From contig JADLDI010000126.1 of NCBI GenBank assembly GCA_020846745.1, positions 1 through 59,239 on the forward strand: a stretch of 59,239 nucleotides of DNA, in the 5' to 3' direction. The notes under the pieces were generated by a model that was given only the letters and a program-made list of their open reading frames with translations, did no database searches and was not told the origin of the DNA. This DNA is from Bryobacterales bacterium. GTDB lineage: Bacteria; Acidobacteriota; Terriglobia; Bryobacterales; Bryobacteraceae. Both the position numbers and the translations under genes were made by a program. This document shows positions 35,769 through 44,070 of this stretch, one piece after another. Each line of letters starts with the position of its first letter. The first letter of the stretch is position 1.

Positions 35769-36128
35769 TTACTGGAACAAGCCGTTCACGACAGTCACAA
35801 AGCGGGACCTGGGCATCACCTCATCGCACCCGGCGGCCACGGCGGCCCGCCTCAGATCTTCCTGTACGTGGGAGAGAAAGGCGACAGTTCGGACATGGGC
35901 GAGGGCCGGGTCCTGCTTGATCTTTTTGATCAAGCCGATTTGGTCGACCTCGCGGCAGTTCAGGTCGAAGATCATGATCCCGACGCCACCTTGGGCATGA
36001 CTCAGCGCAGCCTCATCGGTCTTCGCCATCGTGAACGTGTAGCCGGCCTTTTTTGCCGCATCGTTAATCTTTACGGCAAAAAACAGATCAGTCATCACAG
36101 CCACTGCTTTGGGGGGGTTGGTGCTCAC
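35769..36128 (-). CDS. Divergent response-regulator receiver domain protein
   Basis: 119 residues with a CheY-like alternation of strands and helices. A possible phospho-acceptor Asp is D55 in GIMIFDLN, and an N-terminal acid is D14. The second N-terminal acid of the usual pair is missing, and the conserved C-terminal lysine is replaced: the segment reads DEVMPRSRF, so R107 stands where Lys is expected. It may be a pseudo-receiver or an adapter that no longer signals by phosphorylation. It converges with the PDZ gene (11 bases apart) and diverges from zwf with only 24 bases between starts. Confidence 0.75.
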   Translation of the reverse strand: MSTNPPKAVAVMTDLFFAVKINDAAKKAGYTFTMAKTDEAALSHAQGGVGIMIFDLNCREVDQIGLIKKIKQDPALAHVRTVAFLSHVQEDLRRAAVAAGCDEVMPRSRFVTVVNGLFQ

Positions 36129-36152
36129 TTACCCCATGCTACCTTGAGGGAG

Positions 36153-37691
36153 ATGACGGCGGCCAACCCCTTCCATGACCCCGTTCGCTTTGAGCGCCGT
36201 GTTCCGCCGTGCACGCTGGTGATCTTCGGCGCCAACGGAGATTTAACCAAGCGAAAGCTTGTTCCCGCGCTGTTCCGGCTCGCGTATGACCGCCGGTTGC
36301 CGGCTGGTCTTTCAGTGATCGGCAACTCGCGAACGGCGATGTCGGATGACGATTTCCGCGAGAAGATGCGGGAATCCACCCAGAAGTTTCTCGAAGACAC
36401 GCCATTCGACGAGAACCTGTGGCGCGACTTCGCCGCCGGCCTGTTCTACGTCGCCGGCGACATGAACGATCCGGCCTGCTACAACGCGATCCGCGCGAAG
36501 TTGGGCGAACTGGAAACCTCTCGCCAAACCGGCGGTAATGCGCTTTTCTACCTGTCTACGCAACCCAGCCATTATGCGGCCGCGATTGCGGGAATCGGCG
36601 CAGCGGGGATGGCGCAGGCCGAAGACGGACGGTGGCGCAGGATCATCGTCGAGAAGCCTTTTGGGCACGATCTCGACAGCGCGCGGGAACTCGAGCAGGA
36701 GATCCACAAGGTCTTTCGCGAAGACGATGTGTACCGCATCGATCACTACCTGGGCAAAGAGACAGTCCAGAACATCCTCGCCTTCCGCTTTGCTAACGGC
36801 ATCTTCGAGCCGCTCTGGAACCGCCGCTACGTCAACCACGTGCAAATCACGGCGGCCGAATCGATTGGCGTCGAAGGCCGCGGATCGTACTACCAGGAAG
36901 CCGGCGCGCTGCGCGACATGATCCAAAACCACCTGCTGCAGGTGATGGCCACTGTAACCATGGAGCCGCCCGCTGTGTTCGAACCGACGGCGGTGCGAAA
37001 CGAGCGGGCGAAACTGCTGCAGTCCATCCATATCATGAAGCCGGACGAGGTAGAAGCCAACACGGTTCCAGGCCAGTATGGTGAAGGCCGTGTCGGCGGC
37101 CAAACCCTGCCGGGCTTCCGCCAGGAAGAGGGCGTATCGGCCGACGCGCAGACCGACACTTACGCGGCAATTACTTTCTTTGTCGATAACTGGCGCTGGG
37201 CCGGCGTACCTTTCTATGTCCGAAGCGGCAAGCGTTTGGCCAAACGGGTTACCGACATCGCGATCCAGTTCAACACCGCGCCCCACGCCATCTTCTCGTC
37301 CCAATCGGCGGACACGGCGCCGTTTGCCGGACCTAACTTATTAGTACTTCGTGTGCAGCCCGAAGAAGGCATCTCGCTCCGGTTCCTGTCCAAGTTGCCC
37401 GGAAGCGGCATGAAGCTGCGGCCGGTGTCGATGGACTTCAAATACGGATCCAGTTTCGGCGTTCGATCGCCCGCGGCCTACGAGACACTGCTGCTCGATG
37501 CGCTGACAGGCGACGCTACGCTCTATACCCGCCAGGACATGGTGGAGGCGTCGTGGCAAGCCGTCCAGCCGATCCTAAATGTCTGGCAGAACCGTAAGTT
37601 CGACTTTCCGAACTACGCCGCCGGGTCCTGGGGTCCAAAAGCTTCCGACGACATGCTCGCCCGGCGCGGCCACGTCTGGAGGACTCCATGA
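36153..37691 (+). CDS. zwf: Glucose-6-phosphate dehydrogenase
   Basis: 512 residues from ATG 36153 (GAGGG a few bases upstream); the open frame runs further upstream but overlaps the divergent receiver gene. It oxidises glucose-6-phosphate to 6-phosphogluconolactone with NAD(P)+, the first step of the oxidative pentose phosphate path. Visible motifs are the nucleotide loop FGANGDLTKRKLVPALF, the substrate motif IVEKPFGHD and the active-site signature RIDHYLGKET. The end overlaps opcA by ATGA. Confidence 0.97.
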   Translation: MTAANPFHDPVRFERRVPPCTLVIFGANGDLTKRKLVPALFRLAYDRRLPAGLSVIGNSRTAMSDDDFREKMRESTQKFLEDTPFDENLWRDFAAGLFYVAGDMNDPACYNAIRAKLGELETSRQTGGNALFYLSTQPSHYAAAIAGIGAAGMAQAEDGRWRRIIVEKPFGHDLDSARELEQEIHKVFREDDVYRIDHYLGKETVQNILAFRFANGIFEPLWNRRYVNHVQITAAESIGVEGRGSYYQEAGALRDMIQNHLLQVMATVTMEPPAVFEPTAVRNERAKLLQSIHIMKPDEVEANTVPGQYGEGRVGGQTLPGFRQEEGVSADAQTDTYAAITFFVDNWRWAGVPFYVRSGKRLAKRVTDIAIQFNTAPHAIFSSQSADTAPFAGPNLLVLRVQPEEGISLRFLSKLPGSGMKLRPVSMDFKYGSSFGVRSPAAYETLLLDALTGDATLYTRQDMVEASWQAVQPILNVWQNRKFDFPNYAAGSWGPKASDDMLARRGHVWRTP

Positions 37692-38668
37692 GCGCGGTGG
37701 CATCCGTCCAACCGGACAAGCTACTCAAAGAGTTAGACGAGTTATGGCGCAACCTGGGTAACGAGCAGGAAGGCGGCGTGCTGCGCGCCTGCGCCATGAC
37801 GCTGATCGTCTGCACTCAAGGCGAGCAGGATGAAGTCGGCGAGACACTGGCACTGCTCATGCGCGAGTACCCAGCCCGGGCGATCGTGCTGCGAGAAACG
37901 GACGGATCAGCCCCTGCTCTCGGTGCGGGTGTACGGGCACAGTGCTGGACGCCTTTCGGATCGCGCCAGCAGATCTGCTGCGAGTTGATTGAGATCACGG
38001 CTTCACGCGCCAGTCTGGCCGACGTGCAACCGGTTATCCATGCGCTTACCGCGCCCGATCTACCGATTGTCATCTGGTGCCGCACCGCCGCCATCGTCAC
38101 GGTCGAAGACTTTCAACCCATTCTGCGGCTTGCCAATAAGTTGATCGTCGATACGGCCGGCGCATCCGACCTCAGGGAGCAACTACGCTACATGCGCGCG
38201 GCCGAGGACGCCGACACAACGGTTGCGGATCTGGCGTGGACGCGTCTGACCCACTGGCGCTCTTCAGTCGCCACTATGTTCGATAACCCCGCGAACTTAG
38301 CCCAAGTGCGGAACATCAACGCGATCAAAGTCCGCTACCAGGGCGCGTATGTGCCGCTATCGGCTTATTACATGGTGGGCTGGCTGCAACATGTGCTGGG
38401 CCGCACGGTAAGTTACGACTTCCAGTCCGTTCCCGACGATTGCGCGCGCGCGCGAGTCGAGATGGTTTCGCTGCACGCCCCCGGCTGGCAGGTCTCGCTG
38501 CAGGTAAACCAAGACCGTGCGGCTCATGTCGATTCCTTCGTCCAGGATTCCCACGCGATTCTGCCCCGGCGCACAGACTATGACTTATTGCGTGAGGAAC
38601 TGGCGCTGACCGCTCGTGATCCTATCTATCAGGCAACGCTGGGTGTCGTCGCCGGGCTGATCGCATGA
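37688..38668 (+). CDS. opcA: OpcA-like glucose-6-phosphate dehydrogenase assembly protein
   Basis: 326 residues. OpcA is best known from cyanobacteria and actinobacteria, where it helps glucose-6-phosphate dehydrogenase assemble or become active. The sequence shows the family layout: an N-terminal helical region (LLKELDELWRNLGNE), a middle with LPIVIWCRTAAIVTVEDF, and a helical part with DLAWTRLTHWR. It lies between zwf and pgl with ATGA overlaps on both sides (37688-37691 and 38665-38668), which supports the assignment strongly. Several cysteines in the N-terminal half could give redox control, as in cyanobacteria; that is inference. Confidence 0.88.
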   Translation: MSAVASVQPDKLLKELDELWRNLGNEQEGGVLRACAMTLIVCTQGEQDEVGETLALLMREYPARAIVLRETDGSAPALGAGVRAQCWTPFGSRQQICCELIEITASRASLADVQPVIHALTAPDLPIVIWCRTAAIVTVEDFQPILRLANKLIVDTAGASDLREQLRYMRAAEDADTTVADLAWTRLTHWRSSVATMFDNPANLAQVRNINAIKVRYQGAYVPLSAYYMVGWLQHVLGRTVSYDFQSVPDDCARARVEMVSLHAPGWQVSLQVNQDRAAHVDSFVQDSHAILPRRTDYDLLREELALTARDPIYQATLGVVAGLIA

Positions 38669-39288
38669 CAGTAGTGGAATCTTGCGCCGAACGGCTAATC
38701 GAACTGCTCAGCGTACCGGGGTCGAAGTCGTTCGCTATCTCCGGCGGATCCAGCCCCAAACCGTTGTTCGCCTTGCTGGCTCGGTCGGCGGTGGACTGGC
38801 GCGAGGTGCGGCTTTATTGGGTGGACGAACGCTGTGTGCCCGCCGACGACGACCAGAGTAACTACCGGATGGCCCGCGAACATCTGATCGAACCCGCGGA
38901 TATTCCGGCATCGAATGTACACCGGGTGCAGACTGAGTTACCGCCCGAACAGGCGGCGGAGGCGTATGCGCGGCAGTTGCCCGACAGGCTGGATGTCATC
39001 CACTTAGGCATGGGATCGGACGCTCATACGGCGAGCCTCTTCCCGGGCGACCGGCTAATCGAAGACCGCACACGCCGCACCGCCGCCACCTATGTCGAGA
39101 AGTTTAAACAATGGCGTGTCACTTTGTGCCCGCGTGTGATACTCGAAGCCGGCAACGTGGTGGTGTTCGCGCCTGGCGGAGATAAGGCAGACGCCCTTCA
39201 GCACGTACGCCACGGCGAAATCGACCCGCTACGGTACCCGGCTCAAATTGCGCGGCTGCGCGATCGGGTGGACTGGTTTACCGGCTAG
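38665..39288 (+). CDS. pgl: 6-phosphogluconolactonase
   Basis: 207 residues, somewhat short for the family (about 230-260). It hydrolyses 6-phosphogluconolactone, the product of zwf. Motifs are the N-terminal phosphate loop AISGGSSPKPLF, the active-site segment RLYWVDERCVPADDDQSNY and the signature GMGSDAHTASLFPG, in which the usual G of GxDGH is Ala. The short length comes mainly from a compact C-terminus. The ATG overlaps opcA, so zwf-opcA-pgl form one coupled unit. The last four bases overlap the convergent receptor gene. Confidence 0.93.
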   Translation: MTVVESCAERLIELLSVPGSKSFAISGGSSPKPLFALLARSAVDWREVRLYWVDERCVPADDDQSNYRMAREHLIEPADIPASNVHRVQTELPPEQAAEAYARQLPDRLDVIHLGMGSDAHTASLFPGDRLIEDRTRRTAATYVEKFKQWRVTLCPRVILEAGNVVVFAPGGDKADALQHVRHGEIDPLRYPAQIARLRDRVDWFTG

Positions 39289-42041
39289 AATCGAACCCTC
39301 AGCCCGCCCCATGCGCCGAGTGGCGCGCCGGGGGCATAGAAGGTGGAACTCACGAGCGGGAACTCGCCGTTGACGGAGGGTAGGGGGCGCGCAATAAACG
39401 TGCCATTCTCGGTAAGTCCAGTAGGACCGAGTTGGGCTGCCGTGTAGTAGCGGCGATTCAGCAGGTTATTCACCTGGGCGAACAGTTGAATTCGGCGCTT
39501 GAGATCGTAGTGAATTCCCAGGTTCACCACCGCGTACCCGGGCGATGTGCCCGGCCCGAGATAGTAACTGCCATCGGCTTGGCTCAAGTTATTCTCATTG
39601 CCGCGCGCGTATGAGGAAGACATGGCGACAAGGTCCAGGTGCATGGACACTTTTCGCGTCGCCTGCAGGGCCGAATAGGCTTTCAACATGTGCTGTGGAA
39701 TCAGCGGAATCCGATTGCCGGGGCGGATGCCGATCACACCTTCAAGCCCACGCTGCCCGGCCAGTGCAAGATCGTTGAAGCTGTTGCTGACGCCGAACAC
39801 GGTTTCTGCACTTTCGTAGGTGGCCTCGAGAAACGTGTAGTTCCCACCCATGCTGAGGCGCCACACACGGCCGTGCATGCTGACCTCCGCCCCCTCGCGC
39901 CTGGTCCGGCCGAAGTTCTTGAAGTAACCGAAGCCGGTTTGGGTGGATGCGACAAACAGGATGTCGTCGGTGTTACGTGCGTAAAACCAGCCCGCGCTCC
40001 AGTTCAGGCGAGTCTCAGAGCCGCCCCGAATGCCTGCCTCCAATGTCCGCGTGATTACCTGCCGAAGCGGTGGATCGCCCACAAGCGCGTTCGGCAGGCG
40101 GCATGGTTGCGACGGATCCGCGCAGCCGAGTTCGATCGACGTAGGCGCCCGGCTCCCTTCGCTGTACCCGAAATAAGTGTTCACCCCGCGGCCGGCGTTG
40201 TAAGTAAGTCCGGCCGCCGGGTTGAACCGGGAAAACACGTGACGGCCGGTCAACGAACCGGGGCCGGCCAGCGGCTGAATCCGATCGTAGTTATCGATCG
40301 TGGTCCGGTTGAACCGGCCTGAAGCGCTTACATTCCAGCGGCCGGCCGTGATTGTGTCGGCCGCAAACATGCTGCCGGTGTAGAGCGACCCGCGCAGGTT
40401 GGCCCTTGTATCATAAGGCTCGCCGTCCACCGTTCCACCCGTCACCCCGTCGCCGAATGCATTTACCCCGACAATGGAGCGATCTTGCGCGATATAGCCC
40501 AACTGCGATGTTTGTATGAAGCTGACGCGGCTCGCGTCAAAGGCTGCACCCGCGGTGAACTGATGGCGCGCGGAGTTCAGTGTCCCCGAACCGGCAATTT
40601 GCGCCGAAAACCCGTAGTTATGCTGCCGCGTGCGCGTCCGGTTTAAAACCCCATTGCACTTTTCCGCCGGCTCATCGCCCTGCAGCGCCTGTGCAATGCA
40701 TCGCCAGTATGGGAAAGGAGTGTTCCCCGCGTTCGCTCCGGAACTGGGGAATCCTGTATAACCGGCGTTCGTCAAGGCCCGGATATCGGCGGCACTCGGC
40801 TGATATACCGCCTGATCGAGCGACGCTTCGTTCATATCGCCATTGAGCGTGCTGGTCCCAATCTGCCTGTAATAGGCGTTGCCCGATATCGATGCACGGC
40901 TACTCAAGCTGTGGCGTCCGGCCAAGGTTACAAATGGCGCTTTGTGATCTGTAATGTCCGGCTTGGTGTAATAGCTTGAGTAATCGCGTTCCAGCAGGCG
41001 CAGCTCTTGCAGGCCATTGCCGGTGAGCGAGTTGTTCGCATAGCCCAGGCTCAGGCTCAGCGAGGTTGCGCCGAACTGCCGCCCCAGACGGCTGAAGAAC
41101 TGCCGTACGTTCGACGGTGAAGCCTGCCGCCAGCCGTCTTCAAAGAAGAACGAGCCGGCCAGGAACCAGTTATAACCGGACGCCGTAGATCCGCCGTGCT
41201 CCAACTCGGCTTGTTTTCGCCCGAAACTGCCGCCTTTGAGTGTAGCTGCCGTGCCTGAGTGACTGCGGCCGTCTTTGCTATCGAGCGACAGCGCGCCGCC
41301 CAGCGTGTTCAGTCCAAACAGTGGGTTCGACCCTGGAATCAGCGCGACTTCCGCAATCGCGTTCCGCGGAATCAGGTCCCAACCCACAACATCGCCGAAC
41401 GGCTGATTGATCCGCACCCCATCCATGTAGATCGAGAGGCCCTGCGGCGTTCCTAATAAAGGCGACGCGGTGTACCCGCGATAGTTCACGTCCGGCTGAT
41501 AGGGATTGCCTTGAATGCTGTTGATGTAAATTCCGTTTAAGCGGCGATGCAGGAAGTCGGAAAGGTCGACGGCCCCGCTCTCGTCGAGGTCGCGAGATGT
41601 TACCGTTTGAACCGGCGCCGGAAATTCATCTCGCGTCAGTCCCACACCGCCCAGCGGAGTAGGCGCGACAACGTCGACACGGTCTGCCGTTGTGCCCAGC
41701 GCCATAACAATCGCCCGCTCAATGGGGGTTGGCGATTGCAGGTCGATCAGTTCCGACTGGCTCGCGAAACCACTGCTTGTCAGTTGCAGACGGTACCGGC
41801 CGTACGGCAGGTCCGATACGACGGCCCGCCCTTGCGCATCGGTCTCGAACTGGCGATTCACGTTCCCTGAGAGGCTACGCAGCGTGCCCGTCACGCGCAT
41901 CGGCGCGTCTAACTGGTCCTTTACCGACACGCGGATTTCGGCCGCCGGACGTTGTCCGACGAGCGCCCCCGGCGCGGCCCCTATTAACAAGCCAACGACG
42001 GTCAAGAAAACCGAGTTCTGGAATATTTCCCGGACTGGCAA
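39285..42041 (-). CDS. TonB-dependent receptor with carboxypeptidase-regulatory-like domain
   Basis: 918 residues if it starts at TTG 42041, which I prefer because the product then opens PVREIFQNSVFLTVVGLLIG, a good signal peptide; the open frame runs to 42311 but would overlap the nitrilase gene. A short beta-sandwich (about 30-110, VTGTLRSLSGNVNRQF), a plug (about 130-245, with a LNGIYINSIQGNPYQPDVN segment) and a barrel follow, ending in the aromatic GLRVRF. It is smaller than the 1189-residue receptor and probably takes up a different compound. It diverges from the nitrilase-family gene with only 44 bases between starts. Confidence 0.88.
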   Translation of the reverse strand: MPVREIFQNSVFLTVVGLLIGAAPGALVGQRPAAEIRVSVKDQLDAPMRVTGTLRSLSGNVNRQFETDAQGRAVVSDLPYGRYRLQLTSSGFASQSELIDLQSPTPIERAIVMALGTTADRVDVVAPTPLGGVGLTRDEFPAPVQTVTSRDLDESGAVDLSDFLHRRLNGIYINSIQGNPYQPDVNYRGYTASPLLGTPQGLSIYMDGVRINQPFGDVVGWDLIPRNAIAEVALIPGSNPLFGLNTLGGALSLDSKDGRSHSGTAATLKGGSFGRKQAELEHGGSTASGYNWFLAGSFFFEDGWRQASPSNVRQFFSRLGRQFGATSLSLSLGYANNSLTGNGLQELRLLERDYSSYYTKPDITDHKAPFVTLAGRHSLSSRASISGNAYYRQIGTSTLNGDMNEASLDQAVYQPSAADIRALTNAGYTGFPSSGANAGNTPFPYWRCIAQALQGDEPAEKCNGVLNRTRTRQHNYGFSAQIAGSGTLNSARHQFTAGAAFDASRVSFIQTSQLGYIAQDRSIVGVNAFGDGVTGGTVDGEPYDTRANLRGSLYTGSMFAADTITAGRWNVSASGRFNRTTIDNYDRIQPLAGPGSLTGRHVFSRFNPAAGLTYNAGRGVNTYFGYSEGSRAPTSIELGCADPSQPCRLPNALVGDPPLRQVITRTLEAGIRGGSETRLNWSAGWFYARNTDDILFVASTQTGFGYFKNFGRTRREGAEVSMHGRVWRLSMGGNYTFLEATYESAETVFGVSNSFNDLALAGQRGLEGVIGIRPGNRIPLIPQHMLKAYSALQATRKVSMHLDLVAMSSSYARGNENNLSQADGSYYLGPGTSPGYAVVNLGIHYDLKRRIQLFAQVNNLLNRRYYTAAQLGPTGLTENGTFIARPLPSVNGEFPLVSSTFYAPGAPLGAWGGLRVRF

Positions 42042-42085
42042 TCCACTATTGTATTGTCGTCTACAGTAAGATCTCGGACTACACC

Positions 42086-42874
42086 GTGCGCCTGTTTCGC
42101 ATCGCCCTCGCCAACATTCGTTACCCCGCCAACCGCGAAGACTCCGTCGCCCTCGCCGAAAAGGCCATAGAGGAAGCTGCCGGTCGCGGCGCTCGCCTCG
42201 TCTGTTTTCCCGAATGCTACGTGCCCGGCTACCGCACGGCGGACCGCGTGCCGCTTCCGCCAGACCAGGCGTTTCTCGAACGCGCGTGGCAATCGATCGC
42301 TCAGGCCGCAAAGCAGTCCCGCGTCACTGCAATCGTCGGCAGCGAGCGGATTGTCGATGGACGCGTGCGCGCAACCGCCCTTGTCATTCAACCCGACGGC
42401 GGTTTGGCAGGGTTCCAGGACAAGGTCCAACTGGACCCATCCGAAGAGCCTGTTTACGCACCCGGCGACTCGCGCCAGGTGTTTCAAGCGGGCCCGCTAA
42501 CGTTCGGCATCGCGATCTGTCACGAAGGCTGGCGATACCCAGAGACCGTGCGCTGGGCCGCGCGCCGCGGAGCACACGTGATCTTTCATCCACAGTTTCA
42601 CGAGGCTGAACCCGGCAGTTACCGGCCGGAGGTATTCGCGGACCCGGCCAATTCGTTTCACGAAAAGGCCCTGCTGTGCCGCGCCGCCGAGAACACCTGC
42701 TATGTCGCGACGGTCAATTACGCCAGCCCCGGATCGCCCACTACATCCGCCGTAGTAAGCCCCGATGGAACCGTACTCGCCTATCAGCCTTACGGCAAAG
42801 AAGGGCTGCTGATCGTGGATCTCGATCTTGATCTGGCTACCGGCCTGCTCGCGAAACGTTACAAGCCGATGTAG
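42086..42874 (+). CDS. Nitrilase-family carbon-nitrogen hydrolase
   Basis: 262 residues from GTG 42086. The superfamily Glu-Lys-Cys triad is visible: Glu in CFPECYVPGY, Lys in FQDKVQLDPSEEP and Cys in AICHEGWRYPE. Members hydrolyse amides, carbamoyl groups or nitriles (for example omega-amidase, N-carbamoylputrescine or beta-ureidopropionase reactions). The short length and ICHEGWRYPE motif point to an amidase rather than a true nitrilase, but the substrate cannot be set. It may be coregulated with the divergent receptor gene through a shared 44-base spacer. Confidence 0.9.
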   Translation: MRLFRIALANIRYPANREDSVALAEKAIEEAAGRGARLVCFPECYVPGYRTADRVPLPPDQAFLERAWQSIAQAAKQSRVTAIVGSERIVDGRVRATALVIQPDGGLAGFQDKVQLDPSEEPVYAPGDSRQVFQAGPLTFGIAICHEGWRYPETVRWAARRGAHVIFHPQFHEAEPGSYRPEVFADPANSFHEKALLCRAAENTCYVATVNYASPGSPTTSAVVSPDGTVLAYQPYGKEGLLIVDLDLDLATGLLAKRYKPM

Positions 42875-42961
42875 TGTGCCTTTCTACCCCCTTCCAAATC
42901 TGACGCTATAACAACACCAGGTCCTCATCCCTCTACTTACAGAGGTTAATAACCAAACATT

Positions 42962-43354
42962 GTGAGAACCGGGAACAAACTCTCTTCTTTCGTGGCAGTG
43001 ACAACGCTTGCGGCTTTTTTGGGCTGTGCGGCGGGCGCTGCTGCTTTCCAGGAACCTGACAATACGAAAACCAACAAACGGGACCGCGCGAAGACTGCGA
43101 AAACGGCCGATCAGGCGAAGGACAATCGCTCCGATCGCGAGATCATGCAGCAGATCCGCAAAGCCGTTGTTGCCGACAAGTCCTTGTCCACATACGGGCA
43201 CAACGTAAAGATCATCGCCACCAACGGCAAGGTGACGCTGAAGGGGCCCGTTCACACCGAGGAAGAAAGTAAGGCCATCGAGGCCAAGGCTGTCGAAGTG
43301 GCCGGCGCCGGCAACGTCACTAACCAGATCGCGGTTAAGGGCGACAAGAAATAA
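42962..43354 (+). CDS. Exported BON-domain protein
   Basis: 130 residues with a GTG start at 42962. A signal peptide (SFVAVTTLAAFLGCAAGAAAF) may carry a lipoprotein-type cysteine, but the GCAAG box is imperfect. A lysine-rich linker leads to one BON domain (about 57-130, SDREIMQQIRKAVVADKSL, KVTLKGPVHTEEESKAIEA), a fold in the OsmY group of osmotic and envelope stress proteins that binds membranes or phospholipid. Upstream are a possible -10 TATAAC (42907-42912), a CCTCT/AGAGG hairpin (42930-42945) and the palindrome GGTTAATAACC (42944-42954). The next gene follows by 21 bases. Confidence 0.88.
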   Translation: MRTGNKLSSFVAVTTLAAFLGCAAGAAAFQEPDNTKTNKRDRAKTAKTADQAKDNRSDREIMQQIRKAVVADKSLSTYGHNVKIIATNGKVTLKGPVHTEEESKAIEAKAVEVAGAGNVTNQIAVKGDKK

Positions 43355-43375
43355 CTAAAAGAAGGGGCTAAGTAC

Positions 43376-43984
43376 ATGGCTGGAGATAATACAGCAGCAT
43401 TCGGCATTTTCAGATCGCGCGCGGCCGCTGAGGCCTGCGTCGACGCATTGATGGCGGCGGGTTTCCGTAGCGATGACATCTCGGTCCTCGCGCCCGACCA
43501 GGCGGTTACTCGCGAACTTGCCACTGAAAAGAACACCAAGGCGCCCGAAGGCGCAACCACAGGCGCAACGGCCGGCGGAGCCATCGGCGGCACGCTCGGC
43601 CTGCTGGCCGGTATCGGATCGCTTGCGATACCAGGTCTTGGACCATTCATTGCCGCCGGTCCGATCATGGGCGCGCTCGCCGGACTTGGGGCCGGCGCCG
43701 CCGCGGGCGGCATCATTGGAGCCCTCGTTGGCATGGGTATTCCGGAATACGAAGCCAAACGCTATGAGGGACAGGTGAAGGACGGCGGTATTCTGCTCTC
43801 CGTGCACTGCGACAACTCGGAATGGACCGGCCGCGCGAAAGATATCCTGGAACGCAACGGCGCCCAGGACGTTTCGTCGGCGGGCGAGAAATCGGTCAGC
43901 TCGCACGGTGTCGACCGCACCACGGCACGCGCCGCCAGTGCAAGCCGGGGCGCCACCACCAATACGTATCGCAACGAATACTAA
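43376..43984 (+). CDS. Glycine-zipper stress protein with a YflT-like N-terminal domain
   Basis: 202 residues. The N-terminal part (about 8-50, FGIFRSRAAAEACVDALMAAGF, then DDISVLAPD) resembles the general stress 17M/YflT domain. The middle (about 60-125) is a long run of Gly/Ala with spacing typical of glycine zippers (GATAGGAIGGTLGLLAGIGS, PIMGALAGLGAGAAAGGIIG), which pack as tight membrane helices. A polar C-terminal part follows. It forms a pair with the BON gene upstream and probably acts in the same envelope or osmotic stress response. The name is from pattern only. Confidence 0.75.
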   Translation: MAGDNTAAFGIFRSRAAAEACVDALMAAGFRSDDISVLAPDQAVTRELATEKNTKAPEGATTGATAGGAIGGTLGLLAGIGSLAIPGLGPFIAAGPIMGALAGLGAGAAAGGIIGALVGMGIPEYEAKRYEGQVKDGGILLSVHCDNSEWTGRAKDILERNGAQDVSSAGEKSVSSHGVDRTTARAASASRGATTNTYRNEY

Positions 43985-44008
43985 TCCATTCGAACAAAAG
44001 CTGAAACG

Positions 44009-44040
44009 GGGCCGGCTCTCGCCTGGCGGGATGCCGGCCT
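44009..44040 (+). terminator. Hairpin terminator after the stress-protein pair
   Basis: GGCCGGC (44010-44016) pairs with GCCGGCC (44033-44039), and the inner bases extend the stem with one bulge, leaving a three-base loop. Only a weak pyrimidine run (CTCTTCC) follows, so termination efficiency is uncertain. It lies 25 bases after the stop of the glycine-zipper gene. Confidence 0.5.
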
Positions 44041-44070
44041 CTTCCGGCTTCGGGCTTTACACTATTCCTT

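Noticed and set aside
35868..36152. N-terminal extension of glucose-6-phosphate dehydrogenase by about 95 residues
   Set aside because: The extra frame overlaps the divergent receiver gene; starting at ATG 36153 gives the normal family length and N-terminus.
41729..42085. N-terminal extension of the nitrilase-family protein
   Set aside because: The upstream part runs through the receptor's coding region and does not fit the family start; GTG 42086 gives VRLFRIALANIRYP, the usual first strand.
42042..42311. N-terminal extension of the second TonB-dependent receptor by 90 residues
   Set aside because: It would overlap the nitrilase gene and is arginine-rich and non-hydrophobic, whereas the TTG at 42041 places a clean signal peptide first.
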